A stretch of DNA of 64,000 bases from Anaerolineales bacterium. GTDB lineage: Bacteria > Chloroflexota > Anaerolineae > Anaerolineales > Villigracilaceae. Positions 46,528 to 55,143 of this stretch are shown here, piece after piece. The first letter of the stretch is position 1; every line of letters begins with the position of its first letter. Made by a program: the position numbers and the translations under genes. Where the stretch lies: assembly GCA_030583885.1 (NCBI GenBank), contig CP129480.1, forward strand, positions 1,922,001-1,986,000. The letters run 5' to 3'. The notes beneath the pieces are model-generated. The model was not told the DNA's origin. It did no database searches and was given only the letters and a program-made list of their open reading frames with translations.

Positions 46528-46551
46528 GATGCCTCCATGCTGATTATATTA

Positions 46552-47037
46552 TTACGCGGCGGGGTCGGGGTAGACCTTCCAGCCCAGTTCGTCCAAACGC
46601 GACATGTCGAATTGCTCCTGCGGGACGTTGACGTGCATGCCCGTACCCTCGGCAAGCAGTTCGTTCGTTTCGGCGTCGTAAATGCCCGCCCAAGCCTCGG
46701 CAATTTTCCCTTTGCTTTTTCCAACCTTGCCGACAATTCTCAACAATTTTCCAATGGGAACATTTTTGCGATACTTTACTTCGAGCTTGCCCGTGAACAT
46801 GAAACGCGGATTATTCGGATCGCTGCCCATGTGTGCCCGCCCGCTGATTTCATCGATGAGCGCGGCGACGATGCCGCCATGCAAAACACCGGGGTACCCT
46901 TGAAAGTGATCGGGTGCAATGTATTGCGTTTCGACAACCCCGGGCCCGGTTTCATAAATATGCAAATGCAACCCTGCGGGGTTTTCCAATCCGCAAATAA
47001 AGCAATGACGCGAGTTCGGTTGTTTTATTTTTTGCAT
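46552..47037 (-). CDS. PaaI/hotdog-fold thioesterase
   Basis: The start at 47037 is set by a TATAAT ending 7 nt upstream (leaderless); the longer frame overlaps the divergent gene. The 161-residue protein has an N-terminal [16 protein letters not shown] segment and the hotdog thioesterase core [24 protein letters not shown] with the conserved His-Gly-Gly. It should hydrolyse an acyl-CoA. The N-terminal Cys pair is a common extension in this subgroup. Confidence 0.88.
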   Translation of the reverse strand: MQKIKQPNSRHCFICGLENPAGLHLHIYETGPGVVETQYIAPDHFQGYPGVLHGGIVAALIDEISGRAHMGSDPNNPRFMFTGKLEVKYRKNVPIGKLLRIVGKVGKSKGKIAEAWAGIYDAETNELLAEGTGMHVNVPQEQFDMSRLDELGWKVYPDPAA

Positions 47038-47044
47038 GATGACG

Positions 47045-47052
47045 ATTATACT
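47045..47052. promoter_or_regulatory. Shared bidirectional -10 element ATTATACT between two leaderless genes
   Basis: Read on the plus strand TATACT (47047-47052) ends 6 nt before the ATG at 47059; read on the minus strand TATAAT (47045-47050) ends 7 nt before the ATG at 47037. Only 21 bp separate the two start codons. Confidence 0.6.
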
Positions 47053-47058
47053 CTGGAC

Positions 47059-48030
47059 ATGTCCCAACCCAAAATTTTTATCACCCGCCTCATCCCCGAC
47101 CTGGGGTTGAATCTCGTCAAGGAGCATTTCCCTTCCCCCGACATTTGGACTCACGACCTGCCCCCGACCCGTGAGCAATTGCTCGAAAAAGTCCGCGGCG
47201 TGGACGGTCTGCTCTGCCTGCTCACCGAGCGCGTGGATACAGAATTAATGGACGCCGCAGGTCCACAATTAAAGGCCATCTCCAGCATGTCGGTCGGTGT
47301 GGATCACATTGACGTCGCCGAAGCCACCAAACGCGGAATTCCCGTCGGCAACACACCTGGCGTTCTCACCGATGCCACCGCCGACCAGGCCTTTGCATTA
47401 TTGCTCGCCGCCGCGCGCCGCGTGGTGGAAGGCGTGGATTACATCCGCAGCGGGCAGTGGACCACGTGGCACCCGCAGCTCCTGCTCGGCGCGGATCTGG
47501 TCGGCGCGACGCTTGGGATCGTGGGTTTTGGGCGCATTGGTCAGGCCGTTGCCAGACGTGCTCAGGGATTCGATATGCGCATCATTTTTTACGACCTGAC
47601 CGCTGAACCCGCCTATGGTGCGCAATTCGTTGACCTTGATACCCTTTTACGCGAATCGGATTTTGTTTCCCTGCATGTGCCGCTTACACACGAAACAAAA
47701 CATTTGGTAAACGCAGACTTTCTCTCGAAGATGAAACCGGATGCCATTCTCGTCAATACCACGCGCGGCGGCGTGGTGGATCAAACTGCGTTATACAACG
47801 TGCTGAAATCCAAACAAATATTCGCCGCCGCGCTGGATGTCACCGATCCCGAGCCTTTGCCCATGAACTCCCCGCTCCTGGAATTGGATAACTGCATCAT
47901 CGTACCGCATCTCGGCAGTGCCAGCAAATGGACGCGCGGCCAAATGTCGAGACTGGCGGCAGAGAATTTGATCGCAGGGCTAAAAGGCGAGCGTTTGCCG
48001 AATAGTGCGAACCCTGAAGTATATGGTTGA
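47059..48030 (+). CDS. D-2-hydroxyacid dehydrogenase (glyoxylate/hydroxypyruvate reductase type)
   Basis: The 323-residue protein has the NAD motif [18 protein letters not shown] and the catalytic triad regions [13 protein letters not shown] (Arg), DVTDPEPLP (Glu) and [11 protein letters not shown] (His), as in glycerate/glyoxylate reductases. The upstream in-frame extension to 46300 lies opposite the thioesterase and FAD-subunit genes and is rejected. A -10 just 6 nt upstream of the ATG points to a leaderless mRNA. Confidence 0.93.
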   Translation: MSQPKIFITRLIPDLGLNLVKEHFPSPDIWTHDLPPTREQLLEKVRGVDGLLCLLTERVDTELMDAAGPQLKAISSMSVGVDHIDVAEATKRGIPVGNTPGVLTDATADQAFALLLAAARRVVEGVDYIRSGQWTTWHPQLLLGADLVGATLGIVGFGRIGQAVARRAQGFDMRIIFYDLTAEPAYGAQFVDLDTLLRESDFVSLHVPLTHETKHLVNADFLSKMKPDAILVNTTRGGVVDQTALYNVLKSKQIFAAALDVTDPEPLPMNSPLLELDNCIIVPHLGSASKWTRGQMSRLAAENLIAGLKGERLPNSANPEVYG

Positions 48031-48070
48031 TGTTATTGCGGGGAGCGGAGCGACGAAGCAATGGCAAGGC

Positions 48071-48763
48071 TTACTTCTCTCCCCAGTGAATCGCGATCGT
48101 CCCGAACATCAAGCGTTTGAAACCCACATTTTTAAATCCCGCTTGCGTAAGCTGTGAGGCCATGTCTTCTGCGGTGACAAATCCCTCGGTGGTTTCGGGC
48201 AGGTAGCGGTAGGCGTCGCTCGCGCCTGTGATCAGCCTGCCGAGGACGGGGATGATGACATGCATGTGAAGCCAGATGAACGGCGACAGGATGTTCTTCC
48301 CCGGGCGGGTGGTGTCGAGAATGACGATGCGCCCGCCGTTTTTGAGGATGCGGTACTGCTCCAGGATGGCTTCGTTCAGATTGATGACGTTGCGCATCAA
48401 AAAGCCAGAGATGACGGCGTCGAAACTGGCATCCTCGAAGGGCAGGCGCAGGGCATCGGCGGCGGAGAAATCGAGGGTGCGGTTCCGCTTCCCGACGCGC
48501 ATCATCTCCAACGTGAAGTCCGAAGCGATGACGCGGGCGTGGGGGAACTGCATCCGCGCCTCGCGGGCCAGATCGCCGGTGCCCGTTCCCAGGTCCAGTA
48601 AAGAGGCGGAGTTCGATATCCGTGCGAGTTGGATGACCTGCTTCCGCCAGCGGACATCCTGCCCGCCCGTCATCAGGCGGTTCATCAGGTCATATTTTTT
48701 TGCAATGCTCGTAAACATGGACTGGACATATGCCGCCCGATCCCGTCCTGTAAGTTGGGTCAT
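48071..48763 (-). CDS. menG: Demethylmenaquinone methyltransferase (UbiE/MenG)
   Basis: The start at 48763 has AGGAG at good spacing. The 230-residue protein has family motifs YDLMNRLMTGGQDVRWRKQ, LLDLGTGTGDLA, VISGFLMRNVINLNEAI and the C-terminal GFKRLMFGTIAIHWGEK, typical of UbiE/COQ5 enzymes. It performs the last step of menaquinone synthesis and is divergent to menA, so the two likely supply the quinone for this lineage. Confidence 0.93.
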   Translation of the reverse strand: MTQLTGRDRAAYVQSMFTSIAKKYDLMNRLMTGGQDVRWRKQVIQLARISNSASLLDLGTGTGDLAREARMQFPHARVIASDFTLEMMRVGKRNRTLDFSAADALRLPFEDASFDAVISGFLMRNVINLNEAILEQYRILKNGGRIVILDTTRPGKNILSPFIWLHMHVIIPVLGRLITGASDAYRYLPETTEGFVTAEDMASQLTQAGFKNVGFKRLMFGTIAIHWGEK

Positions 48764-48794
48764 GAAAGCTCCTGTTGCCTGGGGTAGTTGCGCA

Positions 48795-48829
48795 ATTATA
48801 CCCAGCGCGGGCATGATATACGGTATACT
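48795..48829. promoter_or_regulatory. Divergent menG/menA promoters
   Basis: On the minus strand CCGCGCTGGGTATAAT (48795-48810) lies about 31 nt before menG. On the plus strand TATACT (48824-48829) lies 32 nt before menA. Both genes have Shine-Dalgarno sites. Confidence 0.5.
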
Positions 48830-48861
48830 GCCGTGGTTAAATTTTATTTGGGAGAACTATT

Positions 48862-49755
48862 GTGAGCGAGACTACGATCAACTGGGGGGCATGGGGCTTG
48901 GCGATCCGCCCGCGGACATTGTCTGCCGCGGCGGCAGGCGTCGTGATGGGATGCGCGCTGGCATGGCGGGATGGCTTATTCCGCTTCGACGCTTCGCTTG
49001 CCTGTCTGCTGGCTGCGTTGCTCCTGCAAATTGGCAGCAATCTTGCGAACGATGTGTTCGACTTCGAGCGCGGCACCGACACGCCTGAGCGGCTGGGACC
49101 GACGCGCGTGACGCAGGCGGGACTGCTCACGCCGCGTGAAGTAAAACTCGGCATGGGGGTGGTGTTTGGCATCGCGGCGTTGATCGGTTTGTATTTGGCG
49201 TATCTCGGCGGGCTGCCCATCATTTTGATCGGCATCGCGGCGATCATCTCCGCGATTGCCTACACAGGCGGACCGTTTCCGCTTGGCTATTATGGGCTCG
49301 GCGACATTTTTGTCTTTACCTTCTTTGGGCTTGCCTCGGTGGCAGGGACATATTATGTACAGGCGGGCTTTGTCTCTCCCGCCGCGTGGTGGATGACGAT
49401 TCCGCCTGGGTTGCTCGTCACCGCGATTTTGGTGGTGAACAACCTGCGCGATTTGGAGAATGACCGCAAGGCGGGCAAGCACACACTGGCGGTGAAGTTC
49501 GGCGAAGGCGCGACAAAAATACAATATGTGCTTTGCATCCTTCTTGCGTATCTGACCCTGCCGCTTGCCGCCTACCTGACCATCATTCCGTGGGCATCTC
49601 TGCTGGCATGGCTCTCAATCCCCTTTGCTATTCAAGCGACGCGCACCGTCCTCACCGAAAAAGGACGCCCGCTCAACTCCGCACTCGCTTCCACAGGTCA
49701 AGCGGCGCTATTCTTCAGCCTGCTCTTCTGGCTGGGCATGTTATTCCAAAAGTGA
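48862..49755 (+). CDS. menA: 1,4-dihydroxy-2-naphthoate polyprenyltransferase
   Basis: GTG start with GGAG 8 nt upstream. The 297-residue UbiA-family membrane protein has the prenyl-diphosphate motif ANDVFDFERGTDTPERLGPTRV (NDxxDxxxD) and the second Asp motif NNLRDLENDRKAGKHTLAVKFG, with about eight helices. It prenylates DHNA to demethylmenaquinone, the substrate of MenG encoded divergently. Confidence 0.94.
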   Translation: MSETTINWGAWGLAIRPRTLSAAAAGVVMGCALAWRDGLFRFDASLACLLAALLLQIGSNLANDVFDFERGTDTPERLGPTRVTQAGLLTPREVKLGMGVVFGIAALIGLYLAYLGGLPIILIGIAAIISAIAYTGGPFPLGYYGLGDIFVFTFFGLASVAGTYYVQAGFVSPAAWWMTIPPGLLVTAILVVNNLRDLENDRKAGKHTLAVKFGEGATKIQYVLCILLAYLTLPLAAYLTIIPWASLLAWLSIPFAIQATRTVLTEKGRPLNSALASTGQAALFFSLLFWLGMLFQK

Positions 49756-49776
49756 AATCCATTTAATCGCGCAACC

Positions 49777-49824
49777 ACTTGACCATTCGACTACTCGACC
49801 ACCTGGCTACTTGACTATTTGACT
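49777..49824. repeat. Degenerate 8-bp tandem repeat, six units
   Basis: Units ACTTGACC, ATTCGACT, ACTCGACC, ACCTGGCT, ACTTGACT and ATTTGACT run head to tail between the convergent menA and permease genes, with the last unit touching the permease stop codon. The consensus is near ACTCGACY. Confidence 0.6.
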
Positions 49825-50563
49825 AACTCACAAACTTCCACCCACACCATTTGCGTTCCAGCCAATCCACGCTGAAGTACATGCCAAGTCCCAGCACGCT
49901 CATGGCGATCACGCCCGCGTACATGGCGGGATAATCCAACAGCGTGCTGCCGTTGTAGTAGATGTAATATCCCAGTCCGTATTTTGTGGCGGAAAGTTCC
50001 GTGATGTATAACACCGCCACTGCCGTCCCAATGGATTGGCGCAGCGCGGTCAAAATGGCGGGCAGGCTGGCAGGCAAATACACGTAGCGGAAGAGTGCCC
50101 GCCGCCCCGCGCCCAAACTTTGCAGGCTTTGGATCAACTGCGGTGCCAACCCCGCCGCCTGGTCGCGGACGAGCACCACGATCTGGAAGAACAGGATCAA
50201 TACCATGATGGTGATCTTCGAGATATCTCCGATGCCGAGAAAGAGAATCACCACAGGCACGAAGACCACTTTGGGAATTGGATATAGCAAATAAATAATG
50301 GGGGAGAACAGGCGGTTCAAGCGCTTCGACCCGCCGATTGCCAGCCCTGCGGGAGCCGCGATCATCACCGAGATCAACATCCCCACAGTGACGCGCCACA
50401 GACTGACTCCAAAATGGGTGGGCAGGTCGCGTTGCAGTTCGCGCGCCAGCACGGCGAACGCGGTCAGTGGGGCGGGCAGAATCGGCAGGCGGACGAGCAT
50501 CGCCGCCACCTGCCAGATAGCAACCAACGCCAGCACCGCAAAAAGGATATCGTGCCGCTTCAC
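49823..50563 (-). CDS. ABC transporter permease, NitT/TauT type
   Basis: The 246-residue protein has about six helices and the BPD_transp_1 EAA loop (LIQSLQSLGAGRRALFRYVYLPASLPAILTALRQSIGTAV). This family imports nitrate, sulfonates, aliphatic amines or thiamine precursors. The start overlaps the ATPase stop by ATGA, so both are coupled. Confidence 0.92.
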   Translation of the reverse strand: MKRHDILFAVLALVAIWQVAAMLVRLPILPAPLTAFAVLARELQRDLPTHFGVSLWRVTVGMLISVMIAAPAGLAIGGSKRLNRLFSPIIYLLYPIPKVVFVPVVILFLGIGDISKITIMVLILFFQIVVLVRDQAAGLAPQLIQSLQSLGAGRRALFRYVYLPASLPAILTALRQSIGTAVAVLYITELSATKYGLGYYIYYNGSTLLDYPAMYAGVIAMSVLGLGMYFSVDWLERKWCGWKFVS

Positions 50564-51354
50564 GTGTCACCTGCCTGTTGTTGAATGGTTGCGGCTTGTC
50601 TTTGCATTTCCTGCCATAAGCGGTCGCACAGGTCGCGCCATTCTGCGATGTTTCGCACAACTTTCTTCCCCGCATGTGGATTTTCAAACACCATCGGCTT
50701 GCGATTCGGCGGCGCACCGAGCAGGAGGATTGTTTGTCCCATGATCGCTGCTTCTTCAATCGCGTGGGTGACGATGACCAGCGTAATGCCCTGCTCCCTG
50801 CACAGTTCGAGAGTCAGCGATTGCGAGTCTTCACGGGTGACAGCATCGAGCGAGGAGAACGGCTCGTCCATCAACAGCAGGTTGGGGGAGAGCACCAGGG
50901 TGCGGGCAATCGCGGCGCGTTGACGTTGTCCGCCCGAGATTTGAGCGGGGTATTTATCGGCTACCTTGTCAATTCCCAAGCGTTCCAGCCAATAGGGAAT
51001 ACCCTTGTCTGGCTGAAAATCCAGCGGGGAGTGTTTGCCGTCTGCGCCGTAAAATTTGCGGACGCGCAAACCAAGCTCCACGTTGTCTCGAACCGTCTCC
51101 CACGGGAGCAAGCCGTAATCCTGCAAAATTAATCCACTGCGCGGGCGGGGGCGGGTGAGGACTTCCCCATCAATTTCGATGTGTCCACAGTCAGGCAGGC
51201 GCAAACCCGCCAAGAGATATAGCAGGGTCGTTTTGCCGCATCCCGATGGACCAAGGATCGCCCAGGTCTCCCCATGCTGGATGCGCAAGTTGAAATTCTC
51301 GAACAGCGGAGTATGCTCAGGGTAATGGAACGCGAGGGAGGAAATGTTTATCAT
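50560..51354 (-). CDS. ABC transporter ATP-binding protein, NitT/TauT type
   Basis: The 264-residue ATPase has Walker A GPSGCGKTT, Q-loop LILQDYGLLPW, signature ISGGQRQRAAIARTL, Walker B LLLMDEPFSSLD and H-loop VTHAIEEA, all intact. No Shine-Dalgarno is obvious before the ATG. It has its own promoter-like element about 40 nt upstream and is separated from the binding-protein gene by a strong hairpin. Confidence 0.93.
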   Translation of the reverse strand: MINISSLAFHYPEHTPLFENFNLRIQHGETWAILGPSGCGKTTLLYLLAGLRLPDCGHIEIDGEVLTRPRPRSGLILQDYGLLPWETVRDNVELGLRVRKFYGADGKHSPLDFQPDKGIPYWLERLGIDKVADKYPAQISGGQRQRAAIARTLVLSPNLLLMDEPFSSLDAVTREDSQSLTLELCREQGITLVIVTHAIEEAAIMGQTILLLGAPPNRKPMVFENPHAGKKVVRNIAEWRDLCDRLWQEMQRQAATIQQQAGDT

Positions 51355-51392
51355 GGAAAAAGCGGCAGTCGCGCAAGGGTAGCCGCCGCCTG

Positions 51393-51408
51393 ATTATACC
51401 CAGCGCGG
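51393..51408 (-). promoter_or_regulatory. -10 promoter block CCGCGCTGGGTATAAT before the ABC ATPase
   Basis: On the minus strand this 16-mer is identical to the one upstream of menG (48795-48810). TATAAT would start a transcript about 32 nt upstream of the ATPase ATG. Confidence 0.5.
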
Positions 51409-51455
51409 TCACAAATTGCGCTTTTTTAGAAACGGGAAAGCGCAATTTGTGACCG
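51406..51455 (-). terminator. Perfect 19-bp hairpin between binding-protein and ATPase genes
   Basis: CGGTCACAAATTGCGCTTT (51406-51424) and its exact reverse complement (51437-51455) enclose a 12-nt loop. No T tract follows on the minus strand. It could attenuate read-through or protect the upstream mRNA, giving more binding protein than ATPase. Confidence 0.6.
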
Positions 51456-51486
51456 TGGGCATTATATAACGGAAGCAACCTTCCCC

Positions 51487-52434
51487 TTAGGGAAGAAGCG
51501 AGCCGTTCACAGAGTCTGTGTAGGAGATATCCTTGGTCAACGCGCCTTTTTCCTTCAACCAATTCAGGGCATCGTTCCACTCCGCTTCGGTGGGTATATC
51601 AGCGGCGGGGAAGACGGGCGCGCGATAGGTTTCAAGAAGGGGCGGCGGCACAAGGTTTTGCTCGCTCAGCACGTTCTTGTATTTGGCGGGGCCGGCATTG
51701 AGCAGGTCCGTGGCTTCTTCGATGGCGGCGAGGAAAGCCCGCACCGCGTCGGGGTTCTCGTCGATGGCCGCCTTGCGGAACGAGATGATGCTGAAGCCGT
51801 ATTCGGGATAATTGGAATCATCTGCGACGATCACACCGCCCTGACCGACCACGAGCGCGGCGAGCGGATCGGGCAGCACGCCCGCCTGCAATTCGCCCGA
51901 ACCCAGCAGTGCCATGCGGTCGGGGATGCGCGGCACGGCGATGGTTTGAATCTCATCCGCGCTGAACCCTTCGGCTTGCAAGATGCGCTCGGTGACATAT
52001 TCGATAACCGTGCCTTGCGATACGCCAATCTCCACGCCCTTCAAGCCGTTTACATCGGTGATGCCGCTTTTGCCCGATGCGATGATGAAAAAGTGACCGT
52101 TGTTTTCGGTGGGACGCAGTGCGTAGCGCACCGCCTGCATTTGTACGCCCTCTTTGTTGAACAGCATCACCGCCAGCGTTTCGTTGATGGTTCCATCCGC
52201 CTGACCTGCGGCGAGAATTTGATCGCGTTCAGGCGCGGAGGCAACAGGGACAAATTCCACATTCACGCCGTGTTTCTCGAACAAACCTTCCTGCTGCGCG
52301 ACGTACATGGGAAGCGTATCAATGATCGGCAGGACGGCGATCTTCAGCGTCACTACTTCTGTTGGTGCGGCGGGGGCACAGGCCGACAAAAGTAACGCCA
52401 GCCCGAAAGCCATGGTTGCGATTCGCATTTTCAT
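51487..52434 (-). CDS. ABC transporter substrate-binding lipoprotein, NMT1/SsuA type
   Basis: The start at 52434 has AGGAG 11 nt upstream. The 315-residue protein has a lipoprotein signal (GLALLLSACAPA) and a periplasmic-binding fold of the NMT1/SsuA group (KIAVLPIIDTLPMYVAQQEGLFEKHGVNVEFV, GVEIGVSQGTVIEYVTERIL). The ligand is unknown; no TPP riboswitch is visible upstream, which argues against a thiamine-precursor role. Confidence 0.9.
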   Translation of the reverse strand: MKMRIATMAFGLALLLSACAPAAPTEVVTLKIAVLPIIDTLPMYVAQQEGLFEKHGVNVEFVPVASAPERDQILAAGQADGTINETLAVMLFNKEGVQMQAVRYALRPTENNGHFFIIASGKSGITDVNGLKGVEIGVSQGTVIEYVTERILQAEGFSADEIQTIAVPRIPDRMALLGSGELQAGVLPDPLAALVVGQGGVIVADDSNYPEYGFSIISFRKAAIDENPDAVRAFLAAIEEATDLLNAGPAKYKNVLSEQNLVPPPLLETYRAPVFPAADIPTEAEWNDALNWLKEKGALTKDISYTDSVNGSLLP

Positions 52435-52473
52435 ATATTCTGGAACTCCTGTGTGTAATTTCATTTTGACAAC

Positions 52474-52508
52474 AAAAAAGGCGTGGACGTAAATCCGCTC
52501 ACGCCTTT
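52474..52508 (-). terminator. Intrinsic terminator after the LLM oxidoreductase
   Basis: AAAGGCGTG (52500-52508 on the minus strand) pairs with CACGCCTTT (52477-52485) and is followed by T3 beyond the stem, giving a T6 tract. It separates the LLM gene from the ABC transporter. Confidence 0.82.
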
Positions 52509-52524
52509 CCTTATGCTTTTTAAG

Positions 52525-53526
52525 TTACGCTTGCGCGAACGTATCAATGAGCAGTTTGAAATTTCCGCCAACGGGGTAGAGGATCGGACAGGTGCATCCG
52601 CGTTTCTCGTATTCCTTCACCTTGGCTTTGGCTTCGACGGGCGTACCTGAAGCGGTGATCTTGTGAACTAACTCATCCGGGACGAAATGCTTGGCTTTGT
52701 TGATCTGTTCCTTCGTGGCGGGCCATCCCAAAATGGACTGAATATTCTGGATGACATCATCCGAAACGTTGGACGCCTTGGCGATATGCGGCTGTTGTGC
52801 GAGATATTGGCAAAGCAATTCCTTGGTGTATTCGATGGCCTTATCGTGGTCTTCATCCACCGAGCACACGATCAATTGCGGACGGTCGAAATCCTCCATC
52901 TTACGCCCCGATTTTTTCAAGCCGTTGTGAAGCAATTCCATGGCATTGTCGTTGTAATCGGGGGCAACGCAGTAGTTCAACACCGCGCCGTCGGCGATCT
53001 CACCCGTCAATTCCATCATCTTGTCGCCCGTCGCACCGATCATGATTGGAATGTTGCGCGGTTCGCGGCGTCCATGCACCACGTCCAGTTCGATCCCATC
53101 CACGTGATGGAACTCGCCGTGAAACGTGACGCGTTCCATATTCAACAAGCGGCGCATCACCTCAACCGTTTCGCGCATGGCGAGCAGGGGCTTTTTGCGG
53201 TCGATCCCCACGTTCTTGGCTAGTGGATCCCACCAGGCACCGATGCCGCAGATGATTCGGTTTGGGGCAAGATCGTCAAGCGTCAGGAAGGTGGAGGCGA
53301 GCAGGCCGATGTTGCGGGTCCAGTTGTTGATCACACCGGAACCGACCTTGATGCGATTCGTCACTGCAGCGTACCCAGCCATCGGCACAATTGCATCACG
53401 CACCAGGCGTGACTCGGCCTGCCAGACGGCTTCAAAGCCTTTTTCTTCCGCGTACTTTGCATATTCCAGCCCGTCACGCAGGTCGTGAGAATCCTGCAAA
53501 TAAAGTGCAACACGTTCTTTCGTCAT
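52525..53526 (-). CDS. F420-dependent LLM-class oxidoreductase (bacterial-luciferase fold)
   Basis: The start at 53526 has AAGGAG 9 nt upstream; the frame to 53541 would include that site. The 333-residue TIM-barrel protein shows LLM-family segments ([88 protein letters not shown]). The fold and the neighbouring F420 genes support F420 as cofactor. A terminator separates it from cofC. Confidence 0.9.
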   Translation of the reverse strand: MTKERVALYLQDSHDLRDGLEYAKYAEEKGFEAVWQAESRLVRDAIVPMAGYAAVTNRIKVGSGVINNWTRNIGLLASTFLTLDDLAPNRIICGIGAWWDPLAKNVGIDRKKPLLAMRETVEVMRRLLNMERVTFHGEFHHVDGIELDVVHGRREPRNIPIMIGATGDKMMELTGEIADGAVLNYCVAPDYNDNAMELLHNGLKKSGRKMEDFDRPQLIVCSVDEDHDKAIEYTKELLCQYLAQQPHIAKASNVSDDVIQNIQSILGWPATKEQINKAKHFVPDELVHKITASGTPVEAKAKVKEYEKRGCTCPILYPVGGNFKLLIDTFAQA

Positions 53527-53551
53527 GACATTCTCCTTCAATCGTTGGATG

Positions 53552-53605
53552 AAAAAATTTTGCCACAGAAAATGTAAACTTCATAGGGTTTACATTTCTG
53601 CGGCA
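53552..53605 (-). terminator. Intrinsic terminator after cofC
   Basis: TTGCCGCAGAAATGTAAAC and GTTTACATTTTCTGTGGCAA pair with one bulge and one or two mismatches on the minus strand, followed by AATTTTTTC. It ends the long F420 operon. Confidence 0.8.
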
Positions 53606-53615
53606 AATGATATGT

Positions 53616-54224
53616 CTATACTTTTTCGGCTTCCAGTTTGCGTATCATCTCCAGGTCTTCCGGCAGGTCGAGGTCCAGACCGAGCGACGGCAATTCGACA
53701 ATCTCCAGTTTTGCCCCCGCCTTTTTTGCGCGTTCGCAATGGCGCTGGAACGAATTTTCACCGAAATCGTACTCGATCAACCCGGCGGGAACCATCAACA
53801 GCGCGTTCGTTCCCTTGCCGTGACGGTCCGGCGCGATGACCACCACTGGCGGTTTTGCCGCGCGGTCGATCAGGGTCAGCACATCATCGGCTGTCAGGAG
53901 GGGTAGGTCGGCAGGCAGGATCAAAACTCCCTGCGTGGAATGGACTTGTGCCACAACGGTCGCGCGCGCCAGGGCTGTATTTAAATGCGGCTGCCCATCC
54001 TCCTGCACGGTCTTTGCGCCGTGATTGCGCGCGATGGTTAGTGCATGCGGGTCACGGCTCACCACCAATATCTGGTCCAGTTCCTTTAAAGGAGAGAGCG
54101 TCTTAAGGGTACGCTCCAACAACTCCTGATTTAATACCGTTCTTTCGTCTTCCGTCAGCGTTCCAGCCAGGCGGGATTTTCCCCGCCGCAGTGGTTTAAC
54201 AGGCACGATAGCCCAAAGTGTCAT
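53616..54224 (-). CDS. cofC: 2-phospho-L-lactate (or PEP) guanylyltransferase CofC/FbiD
   Basis: The start at 54224 lies 4 nt after cofD. The 202-residue nucleotidyltransferase has WAIVPVKPLRRGKSRLAGTLTEDER and LILPADLPLLTADDVLTLI, typical of CofC/FbiD. It activates 2-phospholactate or phosphoenolpyruvate with GTP for CofD. Last gene of the operon. Confidence 0.92.
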   Translation of the reverse strand: MTLWAIVPVKPLRRGKSRLAGTLTEDERTVLNQELLERTLKTLSPLKELDQILVVSRDPHALTIARNHGAKTVQEDGQPHLNTALARATVVAQVHSTQGVLILPADLPLLTADDVLTLIDRAAKPPVVVIAPDRHGKGTNALLMVPAGLIEYDFGENSFQRHCERAKKAGAKLEIVELPSLGLDLDLPEDLEMIRKLEAEKV

Positions 54225-54228
54225 TTGT

Positions 54229-55143
54229 TTATAAACTCCCAATGAAGTGTAGCACATCCTTTGCGAGCCGGGTGCGATCTGTAAGGTGGTTCATAAGTGT
54301 ATCGGTGACCAATGTTTTTACGTTTAAATTGTTTACATCAGATTCCATGGCTAAGTCTGTATTGTCCAACACAAAACCTGTCAGAATGTTGCGGTAATGT
54401 CTGGCCACCGCCACCGTCGAAGGCTGCATGCCCAACTCGGCGTACATCTTTGCGGCAGGTCCCTTGACCGTTTTACCGCCGATGATGGGGGATACCGCAA
54501 CCACGGTTTTTTCTATTTTCCCGATGATGCGCAGGATCGGATCGACGCTCACCCAGGGATTGGACGGGCAGATGACAATTGCGTCCGCTGCTTCAAGCGC
54601 TTCTTTCACGCCGGGGGCTGGTTGGGCAGCTTCGGCTCCGTCAAACCGAAAGCCTTTGACCCGCGGTTCACAGCGCCTGTGAACAAAATATTCCTGAAAT
54701 GCCAGTTCGCCTTCCTCGGTATCCACCATCGTCCGCACCTGCGAATCGGACATGGGCAGGACGGTATGTTCAATTCCCCACGCTTTGCAGAAATCCATCG
54801 TAATCTGTGAGAGCGATTGACCCTCCTTCAATCGATGTGTCCGTTCCAGATGTGTGGCGATGTCCTGATCTCCAAGCCGAAACCATGATGCACCGCCGAG
54901 TTTTTCCACATTTGCGATCGTGTTCCATGTTTCATTTGTTCGTCCCCAGCCTGTTTCAGGGTTGGCGAGACCCGCCAGCGTATAACAGACGGTATCGAGG
55001 TCGGGGCAAATATACAAGCCGAGATGCTCAAAGTCATCGCCTGTGTTGACGATAACCGTTAAATCTTCAGGCTGCAATATTTGGGCAAGTCCATGCGCCA
55101 GCTTTGCGCCGCCGACGCCACCAGCCAATGCTGTGATTTTCAT
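54229..55143 (-). CDS. cofD: 2-phospho-L-lactate transferase CofD/FbiA
   Basis: The 304-residue protein begins with KITALAGGVGGAKLAHGLA and holds VNTGDDFEHLGLYICPDLDTVCYTLAG, AIVICPSNPWVSVDPIL and VVAVSPIIGGKTVKGPAAKM, the CofD core. It transfers the phospholactyl (or enolpyruvyl) group onto Fo. The ATG overlaps the nitroreductase stop by ATGA. Fo synthase (CofG/CofH) is not in this window. Confidence 0.95.
   Translation of the reverse strand: MKITALAGGVGGAKLAHGLAQILQPEDLTVIVNTGDDFEHLGLYICPDLDTVCYTLAGLANPETGWGRTNETWNTIANVEKLGGASWFRLGDQDIATHLERTHRLKEGQSLSQITMDFCKAWGIEHTVLPMSDSQVRTMVDTEEGELAFQEYFVHRRCEPRVKGFRFDGAEAAQPAPGVKEALEAADAIVICPSNPWVSVDPILRIIGKIEKTVVAVSPIIGGKTVKGPAAKMYAELGMQPSTVAVARHYRNILTGFVLDNTDLAMESDVNNLNVKTLVTDTLMNHLTDRTRLAKDVLHFIGSL

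Noticed and set aside
46300..47058. Long in-frame upstream extension of the 2-hydroxyacid dehydrogenase
   Set aside because: It lies antisense to the FAD-subunit and thioesterase genes, has no family match, and a -10 sits just before the internal ATG at 47059.
49777..49824. CRISPR-like array
   Set aside because: Units are 8 bp with no spacers and no cas genes are nearby.
52434..52524. Possible TPP riboswitch before the NMT1-type binding-protein gene
   Set aside because: Only 90 nt separate the genes and most is a terminator; no TPP core motifs are visible.
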